A model generated the notes under the pieces. That model searched no databases. It was not told the DNA's origin and saw only the letters and a program-made list of their open reading frames with translations. Positions 15,501 through 22,885 of a stretch of DNA of 41,586 bases are shown here, one piece after another. Source of the DNA: Chlorobiota bacterium (GTDB lineage Bacteria > Bacteroidota > Bacteroidia > Bacteroidales > VadinHA17); contig JAADHC010000060.1 of assembly GCA_013152085.1 (NCBI GenBank), positions 1 through 41,586 on the forward strand, in the 5' to 3' direction. Made by a program: the position numbers and the translations under genes. The stretch's first letter is position 1. Every line of letters starts with the position of its first letter.

Positions 15501-17693
15501 ATGCCTTTAAAACCTTATTCGGAAACCGGGTATCACCGGGCAGGAACGATCATTACGTTCGTCCTGATCCTGTTACAGGCCGTTCCGGTTGCCGCACAGC
15601 ACCGGCCCAAAGTAGGCCTGGTACTTAGCGGAGGTGCGGCCAAAGGGTTTGCGCACATCGGCGTACTTAAAGTCCTTGAAGAGGCAGGCATGCCCATTGA
15701 CTATATTGGCGGGACCAGTATGGGCGGTATTGTAGGCGGGTTGTATGCCATCGGCTACCCTGCCGACAGCCTGGAAGCCATCGTCCTGCGTCAAAACTGG
15801 GATGTATTGCTTACCGACGAGATCAGCCGGAATCAGTTATCCATAAATGAGAAACAAAGTCAGGACCGTTTTATCCTCAATGTTCCTATCGGGAAGAAAG
15901 GAGTACAGTTACCTGTCGGGGTAATTCGCGGGCAACATATTGAAAATTTACTCTCCCTCCTCACCCTGCCTGCATATAACATAAACGATTTCAACCACTT
16001 CCCGATTCCGTTTCTTTGTGTTTCACTTGACGTTGACCAGGGAAAAGATACGGTATTCCGGAGCGGGAACCTGGCTGTTGCCATGCGGGCAAGCATGTCC
16101 ATCCCTTCGGTATTCGAGCCTGTTGTGATCAATGGAAACCGCCTGGTTGACGGGGGCGTTGCCGACAATTTCCCGGTAGATTATGTAAAAAAGATGGGGG
16201 CGGATATTATTATCGGCGTTGATGTCGGTTTTGTAAGGAAAGACAGTACCGGCAAGGATGATTTTTTCAGGTTACTGGAAGATGCTCTTCTTTATCGTAC
16301 CCTCCGCACCAATGAGGAGAACAGGAAGAAAGTAGACATCTATATCGAACCTGACCTGAAAGGACTTGGTGTTACCAGTTTTAACAATGCCGATTCATTG
16401 ATCGCATACGGAGAAGCTGCTGCCAGGGCGATCTTTCCGCGTATAAAACACCTGGCCGATTCTATACGGGGAATTCAAAACCCGGAATCCCCAGTCCCTC
16501 TCCGGCAGCCGGATTCATTATACATTATGGCAATCCGGATGCGGGGGTTGAAAAATATTTCGGGGAAGATCATCAGTAAGCGTCTCACTTATCATCCCAC
16601 AGAATGGGTAACCCCTGCAGAGATTGCCCGGGAGGCTGAAATCTTTTATAATACGGGACTGTTTAATAAGGTAAACTTTACCATCACCCCTGACAGGGAA
16701 GGTGTTACTGTTGATTACCTGTTTAAAGAAAAGGAGGAGGGCTTACTGCGGTTAGGATTTTACTACGATAATAACTTTAAGTCTTCTGTTTTTCTGAATA
16801 CCACTTATTACAACCGGCTCATAAAGAATACGCGCTTTTCCGCTACGGCCGGACTGGGGAAGAATCCCACGATTGATATTGAATATTACCTGGATAAAGG
16901 GCCTATACTTTCCCCCGGGATCAGGGCCAACGCAGGATTGATGGAAACCTGGAGTTACGGAACCAACCGGAACCGGCTGGCAAGCACCTATTATCTTGTC
17001 GGCAGTGCCGAGATCTTCCTGCAATCTTCGTTTGCAAACCTGATGCAGATTCGTCTGGGCTCGGTTTTTAATCACACGACCCTTCAGCCGGGGATCGGGA
17101 AACTTGACCTGGGAACCGTCAGTGACAACCACCTCGGGTTTTTCGGACAGCTTTATCTGGATACCCGTGACAGGGCATATTTTGCGGAAAAAGGGCATCT
17201 GCTATGGATTCGCGGAGAATATTTCCTGAACGGAGAACTACCCTCATTCCATTATATAACAGGACATTATATGGCAGCTGCAAAGCTTTCGAAACGGATT
17301 ACACTTATGCCTGAATTTTTTTCAGGCATTGCTGTCGGGGATACCATACCTTTTCCATATACTTTCAGAATGGGCGGGACAACACAGACAACCTTTATCG
17401 GGAACATACCTTTCCCCGGTTACCGTTTTCTGGAAGTTTCCACTCCTTCGGTGGTTTTTGGTGGAATTACGGCAAATATTGAAATATTCCCCGGCGTGTC
17501 TGCGATCCTTTTTGCCAAAGGCGGGTTACGTGCAGGGAATTTCCCGGACATGTGGCTGAAAGGAACCCCGATTTCCGGTTTCGGTGTCGGGGCAGGTATT
17601 AACGCACCTTTTGGTCCGATAAAACTCACCATCAGTAAGTCGGGAGAATTCAGACAGACTTATGCCTATATACAGGCAGGATATTGGTTTTAA
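15501..17693 (+). CDS. Patatin-like phospholipase fused to outer-membrane barrel (PlpD-like)
   Basis: A 730-residue protein. Signal peptide residues 1-33 (ending VAAQ) are followed by a patatin domain (about 36-330) with oxyanion loop SGGAAKG (43-49), nucleophile Ser73 in GTSMG and catalytic Asp217 in DGGVADNFP. A POTRA-like segment (about 345-420) and a C-terminal Omp85-type barrel (about 420-730, ending QAGYWF) follow. This is the architecture of type Vd autotransporter-like lipases, in which the barrel carries the lipase to the cell surface, or of the related RssA-BamA fusions common in Bacteroidota. All catalytic residues are present. It is monocistronic by layout: the next gene is on the other strand. 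Confidence 0.93.
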   Translation: MPLKPYSETGYHRAGTIITFVLILLQAVPVAAQHRPKVGLVLSGGAAKGFAHIGVLKVLEEAGMPIDYIGGTSMGGIVGGLYAIGYPADSLEAIVLRQNWDVLLTDEISRNQLSINEKQSQDRFILNVPIGKKGVQLPVGVIRGQHIENLLSLLTLPAYNINDFNHFPIPFLCVSLDVDQGKDTVFRSGNLAVAMRASMSIPSVFEPVVINGNRLVDGGVADNFPVDYVKKMGADIIIGVDVGFVRKDSTGKDDFFRLLEDALLYRTLRTNEENRKKVDIYIEPDLKGLGVTSFNNADSLIAYGEAAARAIFPRIKHLADSIRGIQNPESPVPLRQPDSLYIMAIRMRGLKNISGKIISKRLTYHPTEWVTPAEIAREAEIFYNTGLFNKVNFTITPDREGVTVDYLFKEKEEGLLRLGFYYDNNFKSSVFLNTTYYNRLIKNTRFSATAGLGKNPTIDIEYYLDKGPILSPGIRANAGLMETWSYGTNRNRLASTYYLVGSAEIFLQSSFANLMQIRLGSVFNHTTLQPGIGKLDLGTVSDNHLGFFGQLYLDTRDRAYFAEKGHLLWIRGEYFLNGELPSFHYITGHYMAAAKLSKRITLMPEFFSGIAVGDTIPFPYTFRMGGTTQTTFIGNIPFPGYRFLEVSTPSVVFGGITANIEIFPGVSAILFAKGGLRAGNFPDMWLKGTPISGFGVGAGINAPFGPIKLTISKSGEFRQTYAYIQAGYWF

Positions 17694-17923
17694 TCTTTGA
17701 ATATTTTACCTGAATAATCCGGGAAGGATGATCTCACTGAAGGTTATTGTGAAACGCAACCTTTTAACCCCGGTTTTCATCTATATTACAGGTTTGACTT
17801 TTTATTTTCGTCCATGCCTTGACACATGATGTTACTTTTCCTGCAACCCGGCTGATTTTCTCACGCTGGTTGTATGACGAAAGGTCAGTCTGCAGGAAAA
17901 AGGTGTTTTTAGGGTTAGTGGAA
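17694..17923. other. Intergenic stretch after patatin-barrel gene
   Basis: A weak AAGGTT/AACCTT hairpin (17740-17763) may end the patatin transcript. Otherwise nothing is recognisable. Confidence 0.35.
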
Positions 17924-17960
17924 AAATTGCCATTGGTTCACCAATGGCAATTTGCTTTTT
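17924..17960. terminator. Strong bidirectional terminator
   Basis: A perfect 13-bp stem (AAATTGCCATTGG at 17924-17936 with 17941-17953), loop TTCA, followed by GCTTTTT on the plus strand and preceded by A residues that give T's on the minus strand. It stands just beyond the stop of the redoxin gene on the minus strand and also insulates the patatin gene. Confidence 0.88.
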
Positions 17961-17967
17961 ATCCGGA

Positions 17968-18549
17968 TCATATCAGGTCACAGGCTTCCGAAGGCATCCA
18001 GTGCGGATCTTTTCCATCCCATTTGATGGTACAGCCGATAGGGTTGGTGACCGGAACACGTACCGGTCTGCCTGCCAGGTGGTCTTCAAGGGCATTTTCC
18101 AGGTCGTTCACCTTAATCCGGGAGGCATCTCTGGGGCTGTCCACGCCCCTGCCGGTATAAACCAGTTTCCGGTTTTTATCGAATATGAAAAAGTGAGGCG
18201 TTTTCAAACCACCGTATTTACGGACAACTTTCTGTGTATCATCACGGAGGTAAACCCAGGGAAAATGATATTGCTCCATACGTCTCACCATGTAATCAAA
18301 TCCGTCTTCGGCATAAGTATTTTCCGAATTGGAATTAATGCCAACAAATTTCACCCCTTTAGATGCATATTGGTCTGCCGTTGCTCTTGTCACTTCATCC
18401 GATCCGATGACATAGGGACAATGATTACAGGTAAAAAAGATGACCAGTACGGGATATTCATCAAAGTCGTGCAATCCGTAAAACTTACCATCGGTCGCTT
18501 TCAGGTTAAAATCAGGAGCTGTTGCCCCGATCTGCAGTGTGTAAGCCAT
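17968..18549 (-). CDS. Thioredoxin-fold protein (AhpC/TSA-type redoxin)
   Basis: A 193-residue redoxin. The N-terminus [15 protein letters not shown] is the standard peroxiredoxin/TlpA opening, and the active site is TCNHCPYV with Cys41 and Cys44 in a CNHC arrangement. Then come the FVGINSN strand, the cis-proline loop KTPHFFIFD and a C-terminal extension ([16 protein letters not shown]) found in the 'thioredoxin family protein' group of about 190 residues. There is no signal peptide, so it is probably cytoplasmic. Its likely role is a thiol-disulfide reductase or peroxidase; the partner is unknown. It is transcribed with the SRPBCC gene 31 bp upstream and followed by a strong terminator. Confidence 0.88.
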   Translation of the reverse strand: MAYTLQIGATAPDFNLKATDGKFYGLHDFDEYPVLVIFFTCNHCPYVIGSDEVTRATADQYASKGVKFVGINSNSENTYAEDGFDYMVRRMEQYHFPWVYLRDDTQKVVRKYGGLKTPHFFIFDKNRKLVYTGRGVDSPRDASRIKVNDLENALEDHLAGRPVRVPVTNPIGCTIKWDGKDPHWMPSEACDLI

Positions 18550-18580
18550 AATAATCTGATTTTAAGGTATAAGGAGAATG

Positions 18581-19102
18581 TCAGGAAGCTTCCATCATCT
18601 CTTTGAAGTGCATAAAATTTTGATACAGTTCTTTTTTAATCCAGGGTTTGGCCCAGGGTAACAGGATTTTTTTTACAAGTCCTTTTGCTGAAATCAGGTG
18701 GGTTCCGTCAACATAGGTTTTATCTTCGATCTCATAAAAATAGATATCGGAGTCTATTTGCAAACCCCGGATATGCATTTCCAGTTTAAGATTCTTTTTC
18801 CAGTCTATTTTGACAACTTTCTCAACCGCAGAAAAAGTTTGACCCTTTCTTTCCCAGGTAATCCGGTAAACACTACCCGGAACGAAGGGCATCCCCTGCA
18901 AATGTTCTATTTTCTGAAATCCTTCGAACCAGTAAGGTAATTTTGCAGGATCAGCGAGGCCGATATAAACAGCCGCAATGGGTTTTTGTACAGCAACTTT
19001 GGTAGTTACTTTCACCTTACGCGTAACCAGTCCCGGTAAGATCAATAAAATAATTAACGCGGGAAGGATATATTTAATTAACTTTTTAAACATCACATCC
19101 AA
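18581..19102 (-). CDS. Membrane-anchored SRPBCC-domain protein
   Basis: A 173-residue protein with an N-terminal membrane helix (about residues 8-26, YILPALIILLILPGLV) and then a START/SRPBCC-like domain: VAVQKPIAAVYIGLADPAKL opens it in the usual way, with strands such as VYRITWERKGQTF and a long C-terminal helix (KKELYQNFMHFKEMMEAS). Such folds bind hydrophobic ligands; no catalytic motif is visible and the ligand is unknown. The fourth codon (ATG at 19093) is an equally good start. It is the first gene of a pair with the redoxin. Confidence 0.78.
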   Translation of the reverse strand: MDVMFKKLIKYILPALIILLILPGLVTRKVKVTTKVAVQKPIAAVYIGLADPAKLPYWFEGFQKIEHLQGMPFVPGSVYRITWERKGQTFSAVEKVVKIDWKKNLKLEMHIRGLQIDSDIYFYEIEDKTYVDGTHLISAKGLVKKILLPWAKPWIKKELYQNFMHFKEMMEAS

Positions 19103-19247
19103 ATAAACCGAATTGCATCCAATTCATACCACAGCTTAAAAATAGGAAAATTCCTGTAACTACCTATATATATTTTTCCCTACGTTAGCTTAGCTAAGAA
19201 TATCCTGAAGATTCCTAAATCACATCTTATAAATACGAACCGGTTAT

Positions 19248-19265
19248 GTTGATTTATTGTTAAAT
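19248..19265 (+). promoter_or_regulatory. OmpR/PhoB-type direct repeat before porin gene
   Basis: GTTGATT (19248-19254), spacer TATT, GTTAAAT (19259-19265): two 7-bp half-sites on an 11-bp period, 66 bp before the porin ATG. Compare the exact repeat at 26917-26934. Confidence 0.4.
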
Positions 19266-19331
19266 AAATCATGAAAAGATCTCTTGTAATCTCTTCATGT
19301 TGTCTTACCTTCCCGCAAAAAATAAATTCGA

Positions 19332-20345
19332 ATGATCGGAATCAGGTTTTTGCAACGGTGTTCACTTTTGTTCTTATTTTTTCCCGCTCTTTATAGTTTC
19401 TCCCAAACGGCAGAAAAAGAGGTATTCTCTCCATACGGATCACCTTTCGGCAGGATTTTTACTAATTTTCATCTGGAACTTACCGGACAGGACAGGCAAT
19501 CTGCTTTTGCCGTAGACCGCGCTTACCTGGGATATAACTACACCATGACCAGGGAATTGTCTGCCTTTATAAAACTGGATATTGGCAGTCCGAATGATAT
19601 TTCGGAGTATTCAAAATTCCGCAGGTATGCTTATTTCAAAAATGCCGGTTTCAGATATCATAAGAACAGGCTCACCTGGTCTTTTGGACTGATAGACACA
19701 CGGCAGCTTTTATTGCAGGAAAAAATCTGGGCGCACCGGTATATCATGAAATCGTATCAGGATCAGTATAAATTTGGTCCGAAAGCGGATCTCGGTACCA
19801 TTCTGGCCTGGCAGTTTACCTCATGGCTTTCGGCAGACCTGTCTTTTCTTAACGGGGAAGGATATAAGCAATTACAACTGGACAACACTTATAAAAGTGC
19901 CTTTGGAATTACGCTTACACCGGGAAATCACTGGATTTTCAGGATGTATGGAGATATTATGATAAAAAATACGACAGAATCCGACGTCGCTCTGTTTATC
20001 TCCCGGAAAGGCGAAAAAATGCAATATGGTGCGGAGTTTAATTACCGGTTTAATGACAATTACATCGACAATCATGATATGTGGGGAACATCCCTGTATG
20101 GGTTGTACAGGGTTTCGGAAAAGTTTGAACTCTTTGCCAGATATGATTATCTGACATCCAATCCGGCAGAACTGCCGGATGCCGGATGGAACTTCAATCA
20201 CGATGGCAGTGCTTTAATAACCGGCATTCAGTATCAACCGATAAAGTCGTTTAAAGTAGCTGCCAATTACCAGGATTGGTATCCGTGGCCGGAAAATTTT
20301 GACAATCAGACTTTTTTCTTTCTTAATTTTGAAATCGACCTGTAA
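19332..20345 (+). CDS. Outer-membrane porin
   Basis: A 337-residue protein with a signal peptide (ending about YSFSQ, residue 25) and then a barrel of alternating strands. It includes GRIFTNFHLELTGQ, a DRAYLGYNYTMTRELSAFIK strand pair and the terminal LNFEIDL. The sequence recalls the phosphate-selective porin O/P family and related general porins of Bacteroidota, about 16 strands by size. It probably admits a small anionic solute, but that is inferred only from the family and the neighbouring response regulator. A TTG-20-TAAATTCG promoter-like match ends right at the ATG, which seems too close. The 7-bp repeats at 19248 suggest activated transcription instead. Confidence 0.78.
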   Translation: MIGIRFLQRCSLLFLFFPALYSFSQTAEKEVFSPYGSPFGRIFTNFHLELTGQDRQSAFAVDRAYLGYNYTMTRELSAFIKLDIGSPNDISEYSKFRRYAYFKNAGFRYHKNRLTWSFGLIDTRQLLLQEKIWAHRYIMKSYQDQYKFGPKADLGTILAWQFTSWLSADLSFLNGEGYKQLQLDNTYKSAFGITLTPGNHWIFRMYGDIMIKNTTESDVALFISRKGEKMQYGAEFNYRFNDNYIDNHDMWGTSLYGLYRVSEKFELFARYDYLTSNPAELPDAGWNFNHDGSALITGIQYQPIKSFKVAANYQDWYPWPENFDNQTFFFLNFEIDL

Positions 20346-20359
20346 AAACAAACAGATGA

Positions 20360-20467
20360 TCCATTCGTCCGGGGTTTGAAGCGGTAACCTATAAAGGGGC
20401 TTTTGGAGAAGTCAACCGGGCAAAGGGATGGACATTATTGAGTACAGACGGGTTTATCAAATTATAA
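20360..20467 (+). pseudogene. C-terminal remnant of a beta-helix lipoprotein
   Basis: The 35-codon frame after a TGA at 20357 reads ...GFEAVTYKGAFGEVNRAKGW followed by TLLSTDGFIKL and a stop at 20465. It matches the end of the lipoprotein at 21408-22793 (WFDNVTYQGAF...WAQGWTLLFGSK) residue for residue in the VTYxGAF and GWTLL parts. No start or upstream body exists: the porin gene ends at 20345. This is the tail of a lost paralogue of that lipoprotein. Confidence 0.82.
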
Positions 20468-20505
20468 CAGAGAAGCTTGTGCGGATGCAAATAATATTCA
20501 AAGGA

Positions 20506-21192
20506 TCATTCTGCAAACTTATATCCCACTCCTTTAACCGTTATAATAACCTCTGGGCCCAGTTTTTCGCGGAGTTTACGGATATGAACATCAAGTGTCC
20601 GGTCGCCGACGATGATCTGATCGCCCCAAACTCTTCTGAAAATCTCATCTCTCGAAAAAACTTTTCCGCGCCGGGAAATCAAAAGGGCAAGTAATTCAAA
20701 TTCTTTTCTGGGTAATGACAGTTCTACTCCCCTGTTTACGACAAGATACCTTTCCCTGTCCAGAACAATTTCCTGTGTTTTTTCTTCCTGTTTTCCGGAT
20801 TCGGAATTTTTTCCTGCCCTTTTCAATAATGCGGCAATACGACTCAGAAGTACTCTGGGTTTGATCGGTTTGATAATATAATCGTCACCTCCGGCCTCAA
20901 ATCCGGCAATCTGTGAATAGTCCTCCCCCCGGGCTGTAAGGAAAGCTATAATCGTCTGGCTCATTTCAGGAAGTTTTCTGATCTCAGCGCAGGTTTCGAT
21001 ACCGTCCATTCCGGGCATCATTACATCCAATAAAATAAGTTGCGGATTCTCCTCTGCAGCTTTTTCGATGGCATCACGACCATTATTTGCAGTACAAACC
21101 TGGTAACCTTCCTGCTTGAGATTATAAGAAAGAAATTCCAGGATATCCTTTTCATCATCCACAAGTAAAATTCGATATGCTTCAGGGTTCAT
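20506..21192 (-). CDS. OmpR/PhoB-family response regulator
   Basis: A 228-residue two-domain regulator. The receiver domain (1-120) has the acidic pair in LLVDDEKD, phospho-acceptor Asp56 (LLDVMMPGMDG), Thr86 and Lys108 (IIKPIKP). The C-terminal winged helix (about 135-228) has SLPRKEFELLALLISRRG and ends TVKGVGYKFAE. This is the PhoB/PhoP-like class common in Bacteroidota, normally followed by a histidine kinase, but no kinase gene lies nearby: downstream is only the lipoprotein remnant and then the porin. It stands between a porin and a lipoprotein/receptor pair on the other strand, both with OmpR-type repeats upstream, so local control of outer-membrane uptake is likely. Confidence 0.93.
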   Translation of the reverse strand: MNPEAYRILLVDDEKDILEFLSYNLKQEGYQVCTANNGRDAIEKAAEENPQLILLDVMMPGMDGIETCAEIRKLPEMSQTIIAFLTARGEDYSQIAGFEAGGDDYIIKPIKPRVLLSRIAALLKRAGKNSESGKQEEKTQEIVLDRERYLVVNRGVELSLPRKEFELLALLISRRGKVFSRDEIFRRVWGDQIIVGDRTLDVHIRKLREKLGPEVIITVKGVGYKFAE

Positions 21193-21266
21193 GGGGGCTG
21201 TATTTTTTTACGCGTTAAAGGTATAGGTTTCTGCTAAGAACATTCTAAAGCAATGCTTAATCTATT

Positions 21267-21284
21267 GTAAAAATAATGTTAAAT
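21267..21284 (+). promoter_or_regulatory. Possible OmpR/PhoB-type repeat before lipoprotein gene
   Basis: GTTAAAT at 21278-21284 has a 5/7 match (GTAAAAA) 11 bp upstream at 21267-21273, and weaker 4/7 matches at 21256 and 21289. It lies in the 215-bp divergent region between the response regulator and lipoprotein genes. A degenerate -7 (TTTCTTTG) sits downstream near 21355. Confidence 0.3.
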
Positions 21285-21407
21285 CATCGATAATCAGGAC
21301 CAATTATTAAGATTTATTTAAAGTAAAACCAAGGAAGAATGCAAACAGGAACTATTTCTTTGTAACAGACAATAAGTCTTTAATTATTCAAACAAAAAAA
21401 CAAAAAA

Positions 21408-22793
21408 ATGAGAACATCAAAAATCGGATTTTGGGCGTTAACTCTGCTTCTTGGAAGCACCGTATTGTTTCATGCATGTAAAAAAGAGGAGACTGCTCCT
21501 CCTGATCCCAATGCCACCGAGTATAACGAGAGCAACGGTGTGGTTACTGTAATTGACCATGGCCAGGGTACCGGTACGATGACGTGGACAAGTGACAAAA
21601 TTTGGTTACTTGACCATCTTGTATTTGTAAATGAAAGCCAGACTTTAACGATTGAGGCCGGGACTGTTATAAAAGGGAAATCCGGACAGGAAACTGATGC
21701 CAGTGCACTTGTTGTTGCACGTGGCGGAAAGATTATTGCTGAAGGAACAGCTACAAACCCGATTATATTCACTGCTGAAGCTGACAATTTATCCGGAAAT
21801 ATAGGAAATGACCAGCGCGGCCTTTGGGGTGGCGTAATCCTCCTTGGGAAAGCACAACTGAATTCTTCTCCCGGGGAAACCGCCATTGAAGGGATTCCGA
21901 CAACCGAGTCCAGAGGTCTTTATGGCGGTTCGGATGATAACGACAACTCCGGTATATTAAAATATATATCGATCCGTCACGGCGGAACAGATATAGGTGA
22001 AGGCAATGAAATCAACGGTCTGACCTTCGGAGCTGTCGGCAGCGGAACAACGGTTGATTATATAGAAGTCATTGCCAATAAAGACGACGGGATGGAATTT
22101 TTTGGCGGGACACCACGCGTAAAACATATTCTCGTCGCTTATTGCGCTGATGACGGTCTTGACTATGACGAAGGATTCCGCGGATCGGTTCAATTTTATC
22201 TGGTAATACAGGATCCGAATGCCGGTGACCGGCTTGGTGAGCATGACGGCGGTACTGATCCCGAAACGGGCACTCCTTATGCCATACCTGAAATTTACAA
22301 TAATACATATATCGGCCGTGGTGCCGACGCAGGAAAACGAGTGATCACCTTCCGTGACAATGCAGGCGGTCATTATTACAATTCTATTTTTGCCAACCAG
22401 GCCAAAGGTGTTGATGTGGAACTGCTCTCCGGGCCCCAGGACAGTTACAAACAGCTGTTGGACGGCAATCTTTCCGTAGAAAACTGCCTGTTTCAGAACG
22501 TTGCCGACGGGACTGCTTCCGGTATTTTCAGGATCTCCACCGGGGAAGGGGTATCCGGCGCAGACAGTACGGCAGCCGTTACTTTATGGGCAGGAAAATT
22601 TGACGAATTTTCAAACAGTGTTACACCCGGTGATCTTGTCAGTGCTGCCAATCCTGTTCCTCCGGCCGGAACAGCCCAAAACGGTGTAGCCCCAACCGAT
22701 CCATGGTTTGATAATGTTACTTACCAGGGTGCTTTTGAACCGGGCGGTTCAAACTGGGCACAGGGTTGGACGCTTCTGTTCGGTTCAAAGTAA
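21408..22793 (+). CDS. Right-handed beta-helix surface lipoprotein
   Basis: A 461-residue lipoprotein: signal peptide with Cys24 (LFHAC), then acidic/polar KKEETAPPDPN. The body shows repeated beta-helix-like turns: LTIEAGTVIKGKSGQE, ALVVARGGKIIAEGTATNPI, LWGGVILLGKA, ILKYISIRHGG and VDYIEVIANKDDGMEFFGG. It is rich in Gly, Asn and Asp, and there is no hydrolase motif I can name. The gene lies 92 bp before a TonB-dependent receptor gene with a terminator-like hairpin between them, so the pair probably works as surface-exposed binding lipoprotein plus receptor, analogous to SusD/SusC but unrelated to SusD. A homologous C-terminal fragment lies at 20360-20467. The substrate is unknown; phosphate-containing ligands are a guess from the regulator. 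Confidence 0.8.
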   Translation: MRTSKIGFWALTLLLGSTVLFHACKKEETAPPDPNATEYNESNGVVTVIDHGQGTGTMTWTSDKIWLLDHLVFVNESQTLTIEAGTVIKGKSGQETDASALVVARGGKIIAEGTATNPIIFTAEADNLSGNIGNDQRGLWGGVILLGKAQLNSSPGETAIEGIPTTESRGLYGGSDDNDNSGILKYISIRHGGTDIGEGNEINGLTFGAVGSGTTVDYIEVIANKDDGMEFFGGTPRVKHILVAYCADDGLDYDEGFRGSVQFYLVIQDPNAGDRLGEHDGGTDPETGTPYAIPEIYNNTYIGRGADAGKRVITFRDNAGGHYYNSIFANQAKGVDVELLSGPQDSYKQLLDGNLSVENCLFQNVADGTASGIFRISTGEGVSGADSTAAVTLWAGKFDEFSNSVTPGDLVSAANPVPPAGTAQNGVAPTDPWFDNVTYQGAFEPGGSNWAQGWTLLFGSK

Positions 22794-22807
22794 TCTGTAA
22801 TTACAGA
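22794..22807. repeat. Palindrome TCTGTAATTACAGA at lipoprotein stop
   Basis: A perfect 14-bp palindrome immediately after the stop codon. Its role is unknown; it may stabilise the mRNA end. Confidence 0.5.
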
Positions 22808-22838
22808 TCAATAATACGTTACGCTTACACTCGTCAAT

Positions 22839-22873
22839 GCTGGCATTGCCTGAGAGCAATGCCGGCTTTACTT
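22839..22873 (+). terminator. Hairpin between lipoprotein and receptor genes
   Basis: GCTGGCATTGC (22839-22849) pairs with GCAATGCCGGC (22856-22866) over 11 bp with one G-T pair, loop CTGAGA, followed by TTTACTT. A strong stem with a weak T-run suits partial termination, which would set different levels for the lipoprotein and the receptor. Confidence 0.6.
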
Positions 22874-22885
22874 ATGAACATATAA

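Noticed and set aside
17944-18606. A 220-codon plus-strand open frame
   Set aside because: It is antisense to the redoxin gene and crosses the strong terminator and the following spacer.
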